This document shows positions 8,641 through 18,445 of a DNA stretch of 64,000 bases, piece by piece (position 1 is the stretch's first letter; the number at the start of each line of letters is the position of its first letter). Below the pieces are notes generated by a model, which was not told the origin of the DNA, did no database searches, and saw only the letters and a list, made by a program, of their open reading frames with translations. Origin of the DNA: Lysinibacillus_B sp042920265 (GTDB lineage Bacteria; Bacillota; Bacilli; Bacillales_A; Planococcaceae); NCBI RefSeq assembly GCF_042920265.1, contig NZ_JBDQZI010000002.1:62001-126000 (forward strand), given 5' to 3'. The position numbers and the translations under genes were made by a program.

Positions 8641-11600
8641 TTATTGTTTATATTCTATTCCTTCTTGGATTTTGTAGGTATGGCGAAGGGTTGCTTCTTG
8701 AATGTCTTTAAATGCCCAATGCTGTGTGGATACGTCCTTGAACATCGGGATGGAATCCTCTTCAAAAGGACCTCGTTCGAATAGTCGATTCAATACCTTC
8801 ACTGCCTGTGCACGTGTCAGTTTGTCGTTTGGACGGAATTTTCCATCACCGGATCCTTCCATTATGCCAAATTGACCGATACGTTCGATTTCCTTTGCTG
8901 CCCAATACGTTATTTTTACATCACTATATGAAATCAAACGCTTGTCCATTTCGCAGAATGACATGCTTTCAGGATTTTTCGCACATTGCTTGTCAATCCA
9001 GCGGACAGCAATCACTGCCATTTGTGCACGCGTAATAGCATCGTTTGGACCAAATGTAGAATCCGCACGTCCTGTCATAATGCCCTGTGCACGAACAAAT
9101 TCAATGTCATCTTTTGCCCATGACTCATTTGTATCCTTGTAAGTTAGCTTAGATGCATTGGGTACAGCGTTCTCACTTAAATTACGTGCAAGCATCGCCG
9201 CCATTTGTGCACGTGTTACAGTGGCGTTCGGGCGGAATGTGCCGTCACTATACCCTTGAATGTACGGAAGGTGTGTACCCATTGTTTCTTCTACTTGTAT
9301 TTCTTCTGTCGTTGTTTCTTCTGGTACTGGCTCTTGCTCTAACGAAGCAAAATATTCCGCAGCACCTTCTACATACAGCATATTAAATGTAGAGAAATGA
9401 TTGACGTCAAAGGCGACGCCCTTCATTGTACTGTTCATCTGTGTGATACGTCCACGGACAGCCTCTTTCGTTCCATCACTATGTTCAATGTAAATGACTA
9501 AATGATCCATCTGTTCTTCTGTCACGTTTGCTGGTAGTGGCAACGTTATTGTAACAGGAACATTTTGCATATTCGTTTCAATAGTCAACGGAAAACCTAA
9601 TATTTCAATTGTTCCATTGCCTGCTTTCGCCATCTCTTGAATTTTCTCATCTTGCTTCGCACGTGTTTCAATGGCGTGCTTCTCGTCCTCTTTTTTCACA
9701 GGTACGATGCGGAAGTAGAGGTCATCCTTCCAAGATTCCAGTGACGTTACTGGAATCGCGATGACTCCATTTTCTGTCACCATTTCTATATTCATATGTC
9801 CGTTCATCAGCTCTAATAACGCTGTTTTCAAAATATCGATCCGTGTTTCCACTGCTTTCTCCGCTGGATTTGGCAGGATAAAACGCACAGTATGAATACC
9901 TTGTTCTGTTGCTTTGGCAATTAACTCTCTTGCGATGCTGCCTGATAGTTCTAATCGATCTTTGATGACACCATTCGTCTCTCTTCTACGTTCCAGCAAT
10001 GTTTTTGTTAAAAGATGACCGTTTTCTCCTGCTATATTCACAGTCATATTTTCAACAGTTGATATAGGTGTTGGATTAGGTATATAACTACCTCCACCTG
10101 ACGCCATTTCCTGTACCCATACGAGACTTGTGGCTATTTTACCACCATCTACTGTCATTACTGTAATCGTCGCGGTTCCCGCTGCTATTGGCGTAACAAC
10201 GCCATTCGTATCTACGGAGGCTACAGTCGGATTATCGCTACTCCATATGACGTTTTGATTGCTCGCATTGGCTGGATTTACCGTTGCAGTTAGTATAGTA
10301 CTACTCCCTCCTGCCGTTAGACTCAGTGTGGACGGATGCAATGCCACACTAGTGACAGGGATCACTACGCTTGCAGGTTGAACCGTCACCGTGTAGGTTT
10401 TCTGTCCCCCGTCTTGTGCGGTCACTAAAATCGGAATTGTCGTAGATTGCCCTGCCGTAAGCGTAATAGTATCCGATGTTGTGACGTTTCCGTTCACCAT
10501 AACAGTCGCATAAGAGTCGGTCGGAATCGCTGTTACATTGAGTAAAGACACAGTATGATCCACACTTACTGTATAAGCATCGGTGTGAGAAGCAAACGCT
10601 GGACTAAGCGTTCCTTCACTTACGGTTAAACTGTTTAACGTAGCATCACTTGAGCCTGCACGTGTCACGGTAATCGTATAGGTCTTTGTCGTGACACCAT
10701 CTTCTGCTGTTACCACAACAGGGATAACATTGCTTCCAACATTCAATCCTATCGTATGTGTAACCGTACCTAGTGCTGTCATTCCCAGTATTTCCACCTT
10801 CGCAAGCGAATCAACAGCTGTGGCCGTTACGTCGAGCGATGAAATACCATTACCTACATTCAATGTAAATGTATCCTGTGTTGTTGAGAAAGACGGACTC
10901 AGCATACCTGAGCTAACGGTTAAGCCACTTAACTCCACATTACTAGACACAGGTTGTTGAACGAGCATTTTTTGAATGCGATTGTTTAATGTATCAGCCA
11001 CATACACATTCCCTCCAGCATCTACCGCGATGCCAGTAGGAAGGTTAAACTGACCATTACCCATACCCCTACTTCCCCATTTTTCTTGGAAAGTACCATC
11101 CGATGTAAATTTTTGAATGCGATAGTTCCATCGATCAACAACATACACATTCCCTACTGTATCTACCGCAATGCCATCAGGATTGCTAAACTGACCTTCA
11201 TTCGTTCCAACACTTCCCCATTTTTCTTGGAAAGTACCATCCGATGTAAACTTTTGAATGCGATGATTATTAAAATCAGAGACATACACATTCCCTACCG
11301 CATCTACCACGATTCCAACAGGAACATTAAACTGACCTTCACCTGTGCCAACACTACCCCATTTTTCTTGGAAAATACCATCTGATGTAAACTTTTGAAT
11401 GCGATGGTTATGAGTATCAGCCACATACACATTCCCTCCAGCATCTACTGCGATTCCATATGGTTGATAAAATTGACCGTCATTTGATCCATAACTTCCC
11501 CATTTTTTTAGGAAAGTACCGTCCGATGTAAACTTTTGAATGCGATCGTTATAATAATCAGCAACATACACATTCCCTCCAGCATCTACCGCAATTCCAG

Positions 11601-11889
11601 TAGGAGTGTTAAACTGACCGTCATTTGATCCATAACTTCCCCATTTTTTTATGAAAGTACCGTCCGATGTAAACTTTTGAATACGATGGTTATTAGTATC
11701 AGCAATATACACATTCCCTCCAGCATCTACCGCGATGCCATAAGGTTCCCTAAACTGACCGTTATTCGGTAAAAAGGTTGTAAATTGCCCTACACTCGAA
11801 GCCGCTACAAGTGATAACGGAAATGATGTAGAAAAACTTATTAAAAAGCACAATAACACTAAAAGACAAGATTTCTTTGGAAATTGCAT
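8641..11889 (-). CDS. Secreted NHL-repeat, cadherin-like, Big2 and SLH protein
   Basis: A 1082-residue exported protein. A signal peptide (about 1-30) is followed by six near-identical 47-residue NHL repeats (about 37-318, each with GIAVDAGGNVYVAD and NRIQKFTSDGTF), which should form one six-bladed propeller. Two cadherin-like beta-sandwich domains (about 320-505) and a Big2-type Ig domain (about 510-595) follow, then a linker and three SLH domains (about 870-1080, with TRAQM motifs) that bind the secondary cell wall polymer. It is a surface-anchored, probably binding or scaffold protein; no catalytic motif was seen. ATG follows AAGGAGTGAGCGT. Monocistronic. Confidence 0.85.
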   Translation of the reverse strand: MQFPKKSCLLVLLCFLISFSTSFPLSLVAASSVGQFTTFLPNNGQFREPYGIAVDAGGNVYIADTNNHRIQKFTSDGTFIKKWGSYGSNDGQFNTPTGIAVDAGGNVYVADYYNDRIQKFTSDGTFLKKWGSYGSNDGQFYQPYGIAVDAGGNVYVADTHNHRIQKFTSDGIFQEKWGSVGTGEGQFNVPVGIVVDAVGNVYVSDFNNHRIQKFTSDGTFQEKWGSVGTNEGQFSNPDGIAVDTVGNVYVVDRWNYRIQKFTSDGTFQEKWGSRGMGNGQFNLPTGIAVDAGGNVYVADTLNNRIQKMLVQQPVSSNVELSGLTVSSGMLSPSFSTTQDTFTLNVGNGISSLDVTATAVDSLAKVEILGMTALGTVTHTIGLNVGSNVIPVVVTAEDGVTTKTYTITVTRAGSSDATLNSLTVSEGTLSPAFASHTDAYTVSVDHTVSLLNVTAIPTDSYATVMVNGNVTTSDTITLTAGQSTTIPILVTAQDGGQKTYTVTVQPASVVIPVTSVALHPSTLSLTAGGSSTILTATVNPANASNQNVIWSSDNPTVASVDTNGVVTPIAAGTATITVMTVDGGKIATSLVWVQEMASGGGSYIPNPTPISTVENMTVNIAGENGHLLTKTLLERRRETNGVIKDRLELSGSIARELIAKATEQGIHTVRFILPNPAEKAVETRIDILKTALLELMNGHMNIEMVTENGVIAIPVTSLESWKDDLYFRIVPVKKEDEKHAIETRAKQDEKIQEMAKAGNGTIEILGFPLTIETNMQNVPVTITLPLPANVTEEQMDHLVIYIEHSDGTKEAVRGRITQMNSTMKGVAFDVNHFSTFNMLYVEGAAEYFASLEQEPVPEETTTEEIQVEETMGTHLPYIQGYSDGTFRPNATVTRAQMAAMLARNLSENAVPNASKLTYKDTNESWAKDDIEFVRAQGIMTGRADSTFGPNDAITRAQMAVIAVRWIDKQCAKNPESMSFCEMDKRLISYSDVKITYWAAKEIERIGQFGIMEGSGDGKFRPNDKLTRAQAVKVLNRLFERGPFEEDSIPMFKDVSTQHWAFKDIQEATLRHTYKIQEGIEYKQ
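10960..11765 (-). repeat. Six 141-bp direct repeats encoding NHL blades
   Basis: The NHL part of the gene is a tandem array with a 141-base period (47 codons). Long runs are almost identical between units, for example the stretch coding FTSDGTFQEKWG. Such close DNA similarity points to recent duplication or gene conversion among the blades. Confidence 0.8.
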
Positions 11890-12377
11890 ACGCTCACTCC
11901 TTATAAAACTACTTAATCTTTTTCACTTTACTAGAGAAAGGTTAAAACGAGGTTAAAAAATATATTATTCTAAATTTTTTTGAATATCAGCTTCCAATCG
12001 ATACAAACTTAAATGGAATCCATATTTCATAGTTTTTATAGCGACTCAATGAGTAACGGAAAAAGAGGTTTCCCACCCTGGGAAAGAATTTCTACGTATG
12101 TGAAACAACATGGTAGATGAAAAAGAATTTATGTATATTTTTGAGCAAGGGAACTGGAGTTCTAATCGATGAGCTCTTCTTTTTCTATCGATTGTTAATT
12201 AGCCCTTCACTTAATCCCCTATAAGTATGACTTATACCTGTTTCATCACATCTTTTTGATAACCGATAAAACATGAAAATTTATTCCCTTTTTTTACTAG
12301 TATATTAAAAAATCCTTCTTCCACTAACCTGTTTCGGCAGTTAACCTCCCGCTTGTCCCTCTGTCCTTTCTTAAATC
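11890..12377. other. Intergenic gap, one possible short ORF
   Basis: Almost 490 bases between two minus-strand genes. The NHL/SLH promoter should lie at the left. A 35-codon plus-strand frame (12013-12120) is listed separately. A short inverted repeat TTTCCCA/TGGGAAA occurs at 12069-12085. No clear terminator was found after the LysR gene. Confidence 0.4.
12013..12120 (+). CDS. Possible 35-residue small protein or gene remnant
   Basis: The frame runs ATG to TGA. The composition looks protein-like for its size (it contains GKRGFPPWERISTYVKQHG), which is unusual in this AT-rich gap. There is no convincing ribosome binding site before the ATG, so it may be the tail of a lost gene rather than a translated small protein. 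No family was recognised. Confidence 0.2.
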   Translation: MESIFHSFYSDSMSNGKRGFPPWERISTYVKQHGR

Positions 12378-13316
12378 TTATGGCGAGAGAAAAGCACGAA
12401 GCGTATGTGCTGAAACAATCAGCTTATTGTTAGTTAAATAGTCTATTAGCATCGGCATAAAGGATTTTGCGACAGCGTTCCAATATTTATCTTTTTTCAC
12501 AATGAGCACGGTATCCCGTCTTAAATCCGAATGATGAATCGGTCGCCCGACTAACTCTGCACTCTCCTGCGATTCATACAATGATTTTGCGACGATTGTG
12601 CCCCCAAGCTTTTTTTGCACAAATTGAAAAATTGCTTGTGTACTAGCTGTTTCAAACTGCACCTTTAAGGCCAATTCCTCTTTCTTTAATACTTTGTCTA
12701 AAATATTTCGGCACACATGGATTGTCGGAAATAATACAAATGAGACATCAGCTAATTGGTTTAATGTTAGTTCTTGATGGCGTAATAGTGGATCTGTTGG
12801 GTATGTAACATAGTAAAATTCCTCTGTATACAATGGCAGCTCGACAAATTGCTCGTCGTACATCGTCAGCGCATGCTGGGCATAGGAAAAAGCATAATCA
12901 ACTTTATTTTCTTTCAGTAACGTATATACATCATCTGTACTTGTAATCGATACTTGCATCCCAGGGTACTCTTCCATATAGGCTAACGCACTTTCCGAAA
13001 GTAAATTGGTCAGCTCACCAGGTAATGATGCAATTTTCAAATGTCCCTTTTGTAGCTCGTGCAACTCTTGCATTTGTTGCTTTGCATTTTCAATCTGTTT
13101 AAAAATTTGCAGGCACTGTGTATAGAGCACTTGTCCTGCATCGGTCAGTAAAATCTTCTTTCCGATTCGGTCAAACAAAGGCAGGCCAAATTTCTGTTCT
13201 AATACTTTAATTTGTTGGCTTAGTGTAGGCTGTGAAATGTACAATCTTTGCGCTGCTCGTGTAAAATGCAGCTCTTCACAAAGTACTAGAAAATACTCTA
13301 ATTGTCTTAACTCCAT
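12378..13316 (-). CDS. LysR-family transcriptional regulator
   Basis: A 312-residue LysR-type regulator. The N-terminal winged helix-turn-helix (about 1-60) has the classic FTRAAQRLYISQPTLSQQIK and FDRIGKKILLTDAG motifs, and residues 90-300 form the periplasmic-binding-like effector domain. Such proteins usually bind the region between themselves and a divergent target and respond to a small molecule. Here the divergent neighbour is the DUF389 protein. The effector is unknown. The start is the first ATG. Confidence 0.9.
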   Translation of the reverse strand: MELRQLEYFLVLCEELHFTRAAQRLYISQPTLSQQIKVLEQKFGLPLFDRIGKKILLTDAGQVLYTQCLQIFKQIENAKQQMQELHELQKGHLKIASLPGELTNLLSESALAYMEEYPGMQVSITSTDDVYTLLKENKVDYAFSYAQHALTMYDEQFVELPLYTEEFYYVTYPTDPLLRHQELTLNQLADVSFVLFPTIHVCRNILDKVLKKEELALKVQFETASTQAIFQFVQKKLGGTIVAKSLYESQESAELVGRPIHHSDLRRDTVLIVKKDKYWNAVAKSFMPMLIDYLTNNKLIVSAHTLRAFLSP

Positions 13317-13365
13317 AAATAACGTCCCTCAAAAAAAGATTTACTTCTAGTATAACACGTCAGCA

Positions 13366-13399
13366 TTAATTGATTGAATAGTCTGTGTTTTAATTGATT
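13366..13399. promoter_or_regulatory. Direct repeat in the LysR/DUF389 intergenic region
   Basis: TTAATTGATT occurs at 13366-13375 and again at 13390-13399, a 24-base step. It lies 50 bases upstream of the LysR start codon, between divergent genes, where a LysR protein commonly binds. The regulatory role is inferred from position only. Confidence 0.35.
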
Positions 13400-13569
13400 C
13401 ATATATTATTTAGAAAAACTAACTTTGCATTATTCTTCGAAGCTAGCATCTTCACAAAAGAAATTCGTTGCACCCACCTTTAAACCATTTATACCCTTAT
13501 ATACAAAAAAACTCTAAATATACTAAAAAACTATAGTACACTATAAAAGATGAAAGGAGCATGATTTCC

Positions 13570-14979
13570 ATGACAACTTCTATGGAGCGAGAGACAATTC
13601 TTGAGCCAAAAAAGAAAAAATACCAGCTTGACTATTTTACACGTGAAACCATCACGGAAAAAATTTCAAAAGACTCGCAGCCAGATACGTATTATTACAT
13701 TATGGTTGTGCTCTCTTGTACTGTTGCAACATACGGGTTACTGTCAAATAGTACGGCAGTCATCATCGGCGCTATGTTAATCGCCCCTCTAATGAACCCC
13801 ATTTTAGGAAGTGGACTAGCGTTAATTACGGGGAATAACCCTTTATTAAAAGTAACAATTAAAGCAGAGTTTATTGGCGCTGTCATAGCCGTTGCTTTAT
13901 CGACCTTTTTAACATTACTTTTGCCCGTCTCAGATTTAACTTCTGAAGTATTAGCGAGAACAGCACCTACACTCATTGATTTAATTATCGCCCTTACTTC
14001 TGGTGCAGCTGGCGCCTATGCCATTTGTTATCGCGCGGGTGCCACTTTACCCGGGGTTGCCATTGCAACTGCCTTGATGCCACCTTTATGTGTAGTAGGG
14101 ATTACGTTAGCGAAGCAAGAATATCATTTGGCAGGCGGCGCCTTATTATTATTCATTGCGAATATGGTAGCGATCAACGTCATTGCGATGATTATTTTTC
14201 AATTTGCAGGGTTTAATACATCATTACTCTCCCATTATTTGAATTTGGATACACCAAAAGAAAAGCAACCGTATGTATCACGTTTAGTCGGTGGCAAAAT
14301 TATTTACCCTATTTTATTATTAGTCATCGTGTCCATTCCGCTCATCTTCCTATTAAAAACGTCGATTGAATCTGACCAACGCGAAAAGATTATTCGCAAC
14401 ACATTGGAAGAAGGACTTGCCGTGATGGCACCAGATGCTACAATCAATGCCTTGAAGTTTACGAGAAATGACACAACATTTCGTATCAATGTCGATTTGC
14501 ATTCAGCGCAGATTATTTTACCAGAAGATATTCGAAAGCTTGAAAACAGCTTGGAATATAAACTCACTGCTCCTGTACAAATCATAGCGAATATCGCAAT
14601 GATTCAGCGCGTAAATAATGAAGGTGCAACAGATGGCTATAAAGCGCTGTTACCTGAAACAAAACCGGAAGTCGTAGAAGTAGTCCAATTAAAAACGAGT
14701 ACACCAGAGGAAATCATTGCACAAGTCGTAAACGAAAAGCTGCAATTATTTGATGGTACTTTACACGACTTTAGCTTTGCGTATCAACAAGGTACAGGTA
14801 CATATAATGTGCTATTAGACATTACAAGTGAAGAAACTTTAGATAAAGCATTCATCAAAACACTGGAAACTATTTTAGAAGAAGAGCTAAAGCGGAAGGT
14901 TGTTGTGACACTAGTCCCCACTGAAATAGAGGAACCTGAAGTAGTAGAGGATGTAGAAACATTAGAGGAACCCGAATAA
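13570..14979 (+). CDS. DUF389 (TIGR00341-type) membrane protein
   Basis: A 469-residue integral membrane protein of the DUF389 family, whose function is not established. The first 215 or so residues contain several hydrophobic segments with the family's conserved small/Pro-rich loops (IIGAMLIAPLMNPILG, GAAGAYAI, ATALMPPLCVVG). Another membrane segment lies near residue 250. The C-terminal third is a soluble domain ending in an acidic Glu/Val-rich tail. The longer frame starts at 13561, only one base after AGGAG. The ATG at 13570 has a 10-base spacing and is preferred. It is divergent from the LysR gene, which may control it. Confidence 0.85.
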   Translation: MTTSMERETILEPKKKKYQLDYFTRETITEKISKDSQPDTYYYIMVVLSCTVATYGLLSNSTAVIIGAMLIAPLMNPILGSGLALITGNNPLLKVTIKAEFIGAVIAVALSTFLTLLLPVSDLTSEVLARTAPTLIDLIIALTSGAAGAYAICYRAGATLPGVAIATALMPPLCVVGITLAKQEYHLAGGALLLFIANMVAINVIAMIIFQFAGFNTSLLSHYLNLDTPKEKQPYVSRLVGGKIIYPILLLVIVSIPLIFLLKTSIESDQREKIIRNTLEEGLAVMAPDATINALKFTRNDTTFRINVDLHSAQIILPEDIRKLENSLEYKLTAPVQIIANIAMIQRVNNEGATDGYKALLPETKPEVVEVVQLKTSTPEEIIAQVVNEKLQLFDGTLHDFSFAYQQGTGTYNVLLDITSEETLDKAFIKTLETILEEELKRKVVVTLVPTEIEEPEVVEDVETLEEPE

Positions 14980-15007
14980 TTTATTCATAGCAGTCGGCTC
15001 GGTAAAG

Positions 15008-15033
15008 CCCCCCTTCTACCTGATAGAAGGGGG
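15008..15033. terminator. GC-rich hairpin between convergent genes
   Basis: CCCCCTTCTA and TAGAAGGGGG pair around a short loop in the gap between the DUF389 gene (plus) and the SDR gene (minus). No long T-run follows on either strand, so its efficiency is uncertain. Confidence 0.55.
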
Positions 15034-15041
15034 TGTGCTCA

Positions 15042-15797
15042 CTATTTCGCTGTTTGTCCACCATCAACCGCTAAATTCACGCCTGTAATGTACGCGGCTT
15101 TGTCTGAGCATAGGAAAACAGCAACGTTGGCCTGTTCTTCCGGTTTCCCCATTCGCCCAAGCGGAATATCATTTTCTACATACTTTGCTTGGTCTGGCAC
15201 TTCTTTTGCCCATTGCTCCACTGCCCCCGTCAATGTCATACCTGGACAAATCGAGTTCACCCGAATGCCCTGCTTGGCATATTCCAACGCAACCGATTTC
15301 GTTAAACCATTCACTGCCCATTTCGCCGCACTATACGTCGCTAAGTTTTCACTGCCTAACAGACCAGATGTAGAGGCTGTGTTCACAATCGCACCACCGC
15401 CTGTTTGGAGCATAGCGTTTACTTCATGCTTTAAACAGTAGTAAAGACTTGTTTGTGTAATTTGAATACATCGATCCCAATCTGCACTATCTGTTTCACC
15501 AATTGGTTTGGAAGGTGCCCCAATCCCCGCATTATTATGGGCCCAGTCTAACTTCCCGTATCTTTTCACCGTTTCTTCTATTAAAGACTGCACTTGCGCT
15601 TCTTCTGCTACATTACACGCAATAAACTCGGCCTTCCCCCCAAGTTCTTCAATGAGACGCACCGTTTCTTGTCCAGCCTCCTCATTCACATCACTGACGA
15701 TAACCACTGAACCCTCTTGCGCAAACGCAATGGCACTTGCGCGGCCAATCCCATTTCCTGCTGCTGTGACAATGCCTACTTTTCCTTCAAATAACAT
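15042..15797 (-). CDS. Short-chain dehydrogenase/reductase
   Basis: A 251-residue classical SDR oxidoreductase, cytosolic, NAD(P)-dependent. The Rossmann motif is TAAGNGIG (residues 11-18; Ala in place of the usual second Gly), then NNAG (88-91), the catalytic Ser in the NTASTSG stretch, and Tyr155/Lys159 in YSAAK. An Asp at the end of beta-2 (IVSDVN) favours NAD over NADP. The closing GVNLAVDGG is typical. The substrate is unknown. Stands alone. Confidence 0.88.
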   Translation of the reverse strand: MLFEGKVGIVTAAGNGIGRASAIAFAQEGSVVIVSDVNEEAGQETVRLIEELGGKAEFIACNVAEEAQVQSLIEETVKRYGKLDWAHNNAGIGAPSKPIGETDSADWDRCIQITQTSLYYCLKHEVNAMLQTGGGAIVNTASTSGLLGSENLATYSAAKWAVNGLTKSVALEYAKQGIRVNSICPGMTLTGAVEQWAKEVPDQAKYVENDIPLGRMGKPEEQANVAVFLCSDKAAYITGVNLAVDGGQTAK

Positions 15798-16056
15798 AAT
15801 CCCATCCCCCCTTTTCGTTCTATCTATACTTTTCTACATCCTCGTGAGAAAACCTTTCAAAATATGCTTATTTTAAGGAATATCATCTATTTTTTACCTT
15901 TATTCTTTAAAATCAATTATGTGGATATCTAGTATCCGGACAAAAAGACACTGTATACGGTCAAAACTATCAATTTTGAAAATCATCCCCTATACAGGAA
16001 CATTAAAGTGAACTTACTATAATGTTTAACAAGACATCTTTACATATATCCGCCAA

Positions 16057-16096
16057 ACAAAAAAGACCTTGCGAGAACTCTCTCTCACAAAGTCTT
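16057..16096 (-). terminator. Terminator of the chemotaxis receptor gene
   Basis: A 14-base stem with G-U pairs (plus-strand arms 16063-16076 and 16083-16096) is followed on the minus strand by TTTTTTGTTT. Confidence 0.85.
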
Positions 16097-16113
16097 TATA
16101 ATCCTACACACTA

Positions 16114-18219
16114 TTATTCTGACAGTTTAAAACGACTCACAATAGCTTGTAGCTCTTTCACAATATCATTCATGCTGTTAATCGAATCGTTCACACGTTC
16201 TAGCTCAGCTTGCTGATCGGCTGTGGAGGCACTTACTTCCTCTGCCGAAGCTGCTGTTTGCTCGGAAATCGCTGAAATACTTTGAATCGACGTAAGAGCC
16301 TGATTTTTGTATTCCATCATATTTTCTAGCTCTGTTACTAATGACGTAATCGCTGTGGCAATCGCCGTAGAAAGCTCATTATTTTCTTTAAATGCCGCTT
16401 CTGTACTTTGAACAGATTCATTTTGCGCTTGGAGTAAGCTTGCATTGGAGGCAATAATCGCTACCGTTTGCTGTGAATCACGTAAAATACTTTCCACTGT
16501 TTGCTGAATGATTTCTGTTTCATGTTTAGACTGTTCTGCTAGCTTGCGCACTTCTTCTGCTACAACTGCAAACCCTTTTCCATGCTCCCCTGCACGTGCT
16601 GCTTCAATGCTTGCATTTAGCGCCAGTAAATTCGTTTGTGCTGTAATACTTTGAATCGATACAATAATTTGATTAATGTTCGCAATATTTGCGGCGAGCG
16701 ATTCAATTTGCTGTTGCACATCCGCATTCATTTCATTTGTCTCCGTGTTTCGGACATGCAGATTGTGTACTTCTTGCATCCCTTTTGCAGTCGTTTCTTG
16801 TGTTTGCTTCGCTAGCACATTCATTTTTGCTGCTAATTCATTTAAGGCATCAATTTGATCGGATAAATCCATCATGCGCGAATTCGTTTCCTCTGTATCC
16901 TCTGATTGCTTCGCAGCGCCTTGTGCAATCTCATTTGTGGCAACGGTTACTTGTTGACTAGAAGCGACAACCTCATCAAAAGTCGTCGTCACCTGTTGAG
17001 AGGCACGATTCAACAATGTGGACGATTGTAACACGCCATGAATCGCATCATTCGTTTTTTCCAGCATATGATTATAGGCCGTTGCCACTGCACCAATCTC
17101 ACCTTGCTTTAAGTATGTTGTAGCGACCGTTTTTGTTAAATCACCGTTTGCCGCTGTTTCAATCGATTCCTGTAATACTTTTAATGGCTGTAATTGTCTA
17201 AAGATAAACCAGGCTGTTGCACCGCCCATGAGCAGGACAATAACTAGGCCCGCAAGCACTGTATAAAATAAAACTTCATTATATGTAGAGAGAATTTCGG
17301 ATTTTGGTAACACAAGTTGCACAGACCAGCGATCGTCAATTCCCTCTAGTATCATGGGGGCAAACGCATTAAAAGAGGACTCGTCTAATTGACGAGAATC
17401 AACATAAAGCCCCGTTGCTTCGCCATTGTCTAACGCAGATTTTACTGCTACCCAATCAATCGCCTCTTGCATGTTTGTCCCATTTAAGCCCTCATTGATA
17501 CTATTGACGGTCAGCATACCGGCATCTGTAATAATACTCGCATAGCCGTTCGTTGGTTTTACAGTTGTCACAAGCTCGGTTAAAAAGTCGACAGACATAT
17601 CAAACATAATCGTCCCCAAAAATGTACCATCTTGCTTCTCAAGCGGAACAGCGAGGGTTGTTAGTAACATGTTCTTCCCATTGACTTCATATTCATAAGG
17701 CTCGGTTAAAATGGCACGTCCTTCTTGTTTCGGTGTCCAATACCATAGTGCTTCGGCTTGATTGTCAACTCCTTCAATCGGTTCGATGACGGTTGAACTA
17801 CCATCTTTCACTACATACGGGACAAATCGATTTTTCGAATCAACAAGGCCTGCCTGTAACGGCGTTTCCTCATCTATATTGAAATTCTCTATCACGACCG
17901 CTCCACCAATTATATCGGGATTGGCTGTTACATTCGCTTCTAGTAAAGTTAACACGTTTTCAGCTGTTAACTCATTCTTGGCGCCAAGCTGTTCGAATGT
18001 AAGCTTTAATGTTGTTAACGTATCATTTGCCTTCTCAAAACGTTCACCCATTTTAGCGGCTGATAGCTCCGCATGTTGAATCGTCGCACTTTCAGCATCC
18101 TCCATGCTCTGTTTATAAAGAATCGTACTTGTTACCAATGAATATCCAACAAATAACACTAAAAAAACACTAATAATAAGCGCCGAAAGCTTCCATGCAA
18201 TACTTTTTGACTTCTTCAT
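16114..18219 (-). CDS. Methyl-accepting chemotaxis protein (dCache type)
   Basis: A 701-residue transmembrane chemoreceptor. TM1 is about residues 12-32, the extracellular ligand-binding region about 35-310 looks like a double Cache domain, TM2 is about 313-338, then HAMP (about 340-395) and the long cytoplasmic coiled coil with the signalling tip ARAGEHGKGFAVVAEEVRKLAEQS. It passes ligand occupancy to CheW/CheA at the cell pole. The ligand is not evident; dCache domains often bind amino acids or organic acids. Stands alone with its own terminator. ATG follows AAGGAGGG. Confidence 0.92.
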   Translation of the reverse strand: MKKSKSIAWKLSALIISVFLVLFVGYSLVTSTILYKQSMEDAESATIQHAELSAAKMGERFEKANDTLTTLKLTFEQLGAKNELTAENVLTLLEANVTANPDIIGGAVVIENFNIDEETPLQAGLVDSKNRFVPYVVKDGSSTVIEPIEGVDNQAEALWYWTPKQEGRAILTEPYEYEVNGKNMLLTTLAVPLEKQDGTFLGTIMFDMSVDFLTELVTTVKPTNGYASIITDAGMLTVNSINEGLNGTNMQEAIDWVAVKSALDNGEATGLYVDSRQLDESSFNAFAPMILEGIDDRWSVQLVLPKSEILSTYNEVLFYTVLAGLVIVLLMGGATAWFIFRQLQPLKVLQESIETAANGDLTKTVATTYLKQGEIGAVATAYNHMLEKTNDAIHGVLQSSTLLNRASQQVTTTFDEVVASSQQVTVATNEIAQGAAKQSEDTEETNSRMMDLSDQIDALNELAAKMNVLAKQTQETTAKGMQEVHNLHVRNTETNEMNADVQQQIESLAANIANINQIIVSIQSITAQTNLLALNASIEAARAGEHGKGFAVVAEEVRKLAEQSKHETEIIQQTVESILRDSQQTVAIIASNASLLQAQNESVQSTEAAFKENNELSTAIATAITSLVTELENMMEYKNQALTSIQSISAISEQTAASAEEVSASTADQQAELERVNDSINSMNDIVKELQAIVSRFKLSE

Positions 18220-18445
18220 TGAATTCCCTCCTTAAGTATTGATTTATCTCCATTATACCAAAAATTACTATTTTTCGTAATACAATAAAGTAGGAAATTA
18301 CTAAAAAATAGATTCTACAGAAGCCGTATATAAGGATTTTTTATCTATTCTACTTTCCATCAATAGAACTATTTAAATAATCTCATATGTATAGGCGTAC
18401 AGTCGTTTTTTCTGAAATAGTATCCTTATGTAGCCAGATTACACC

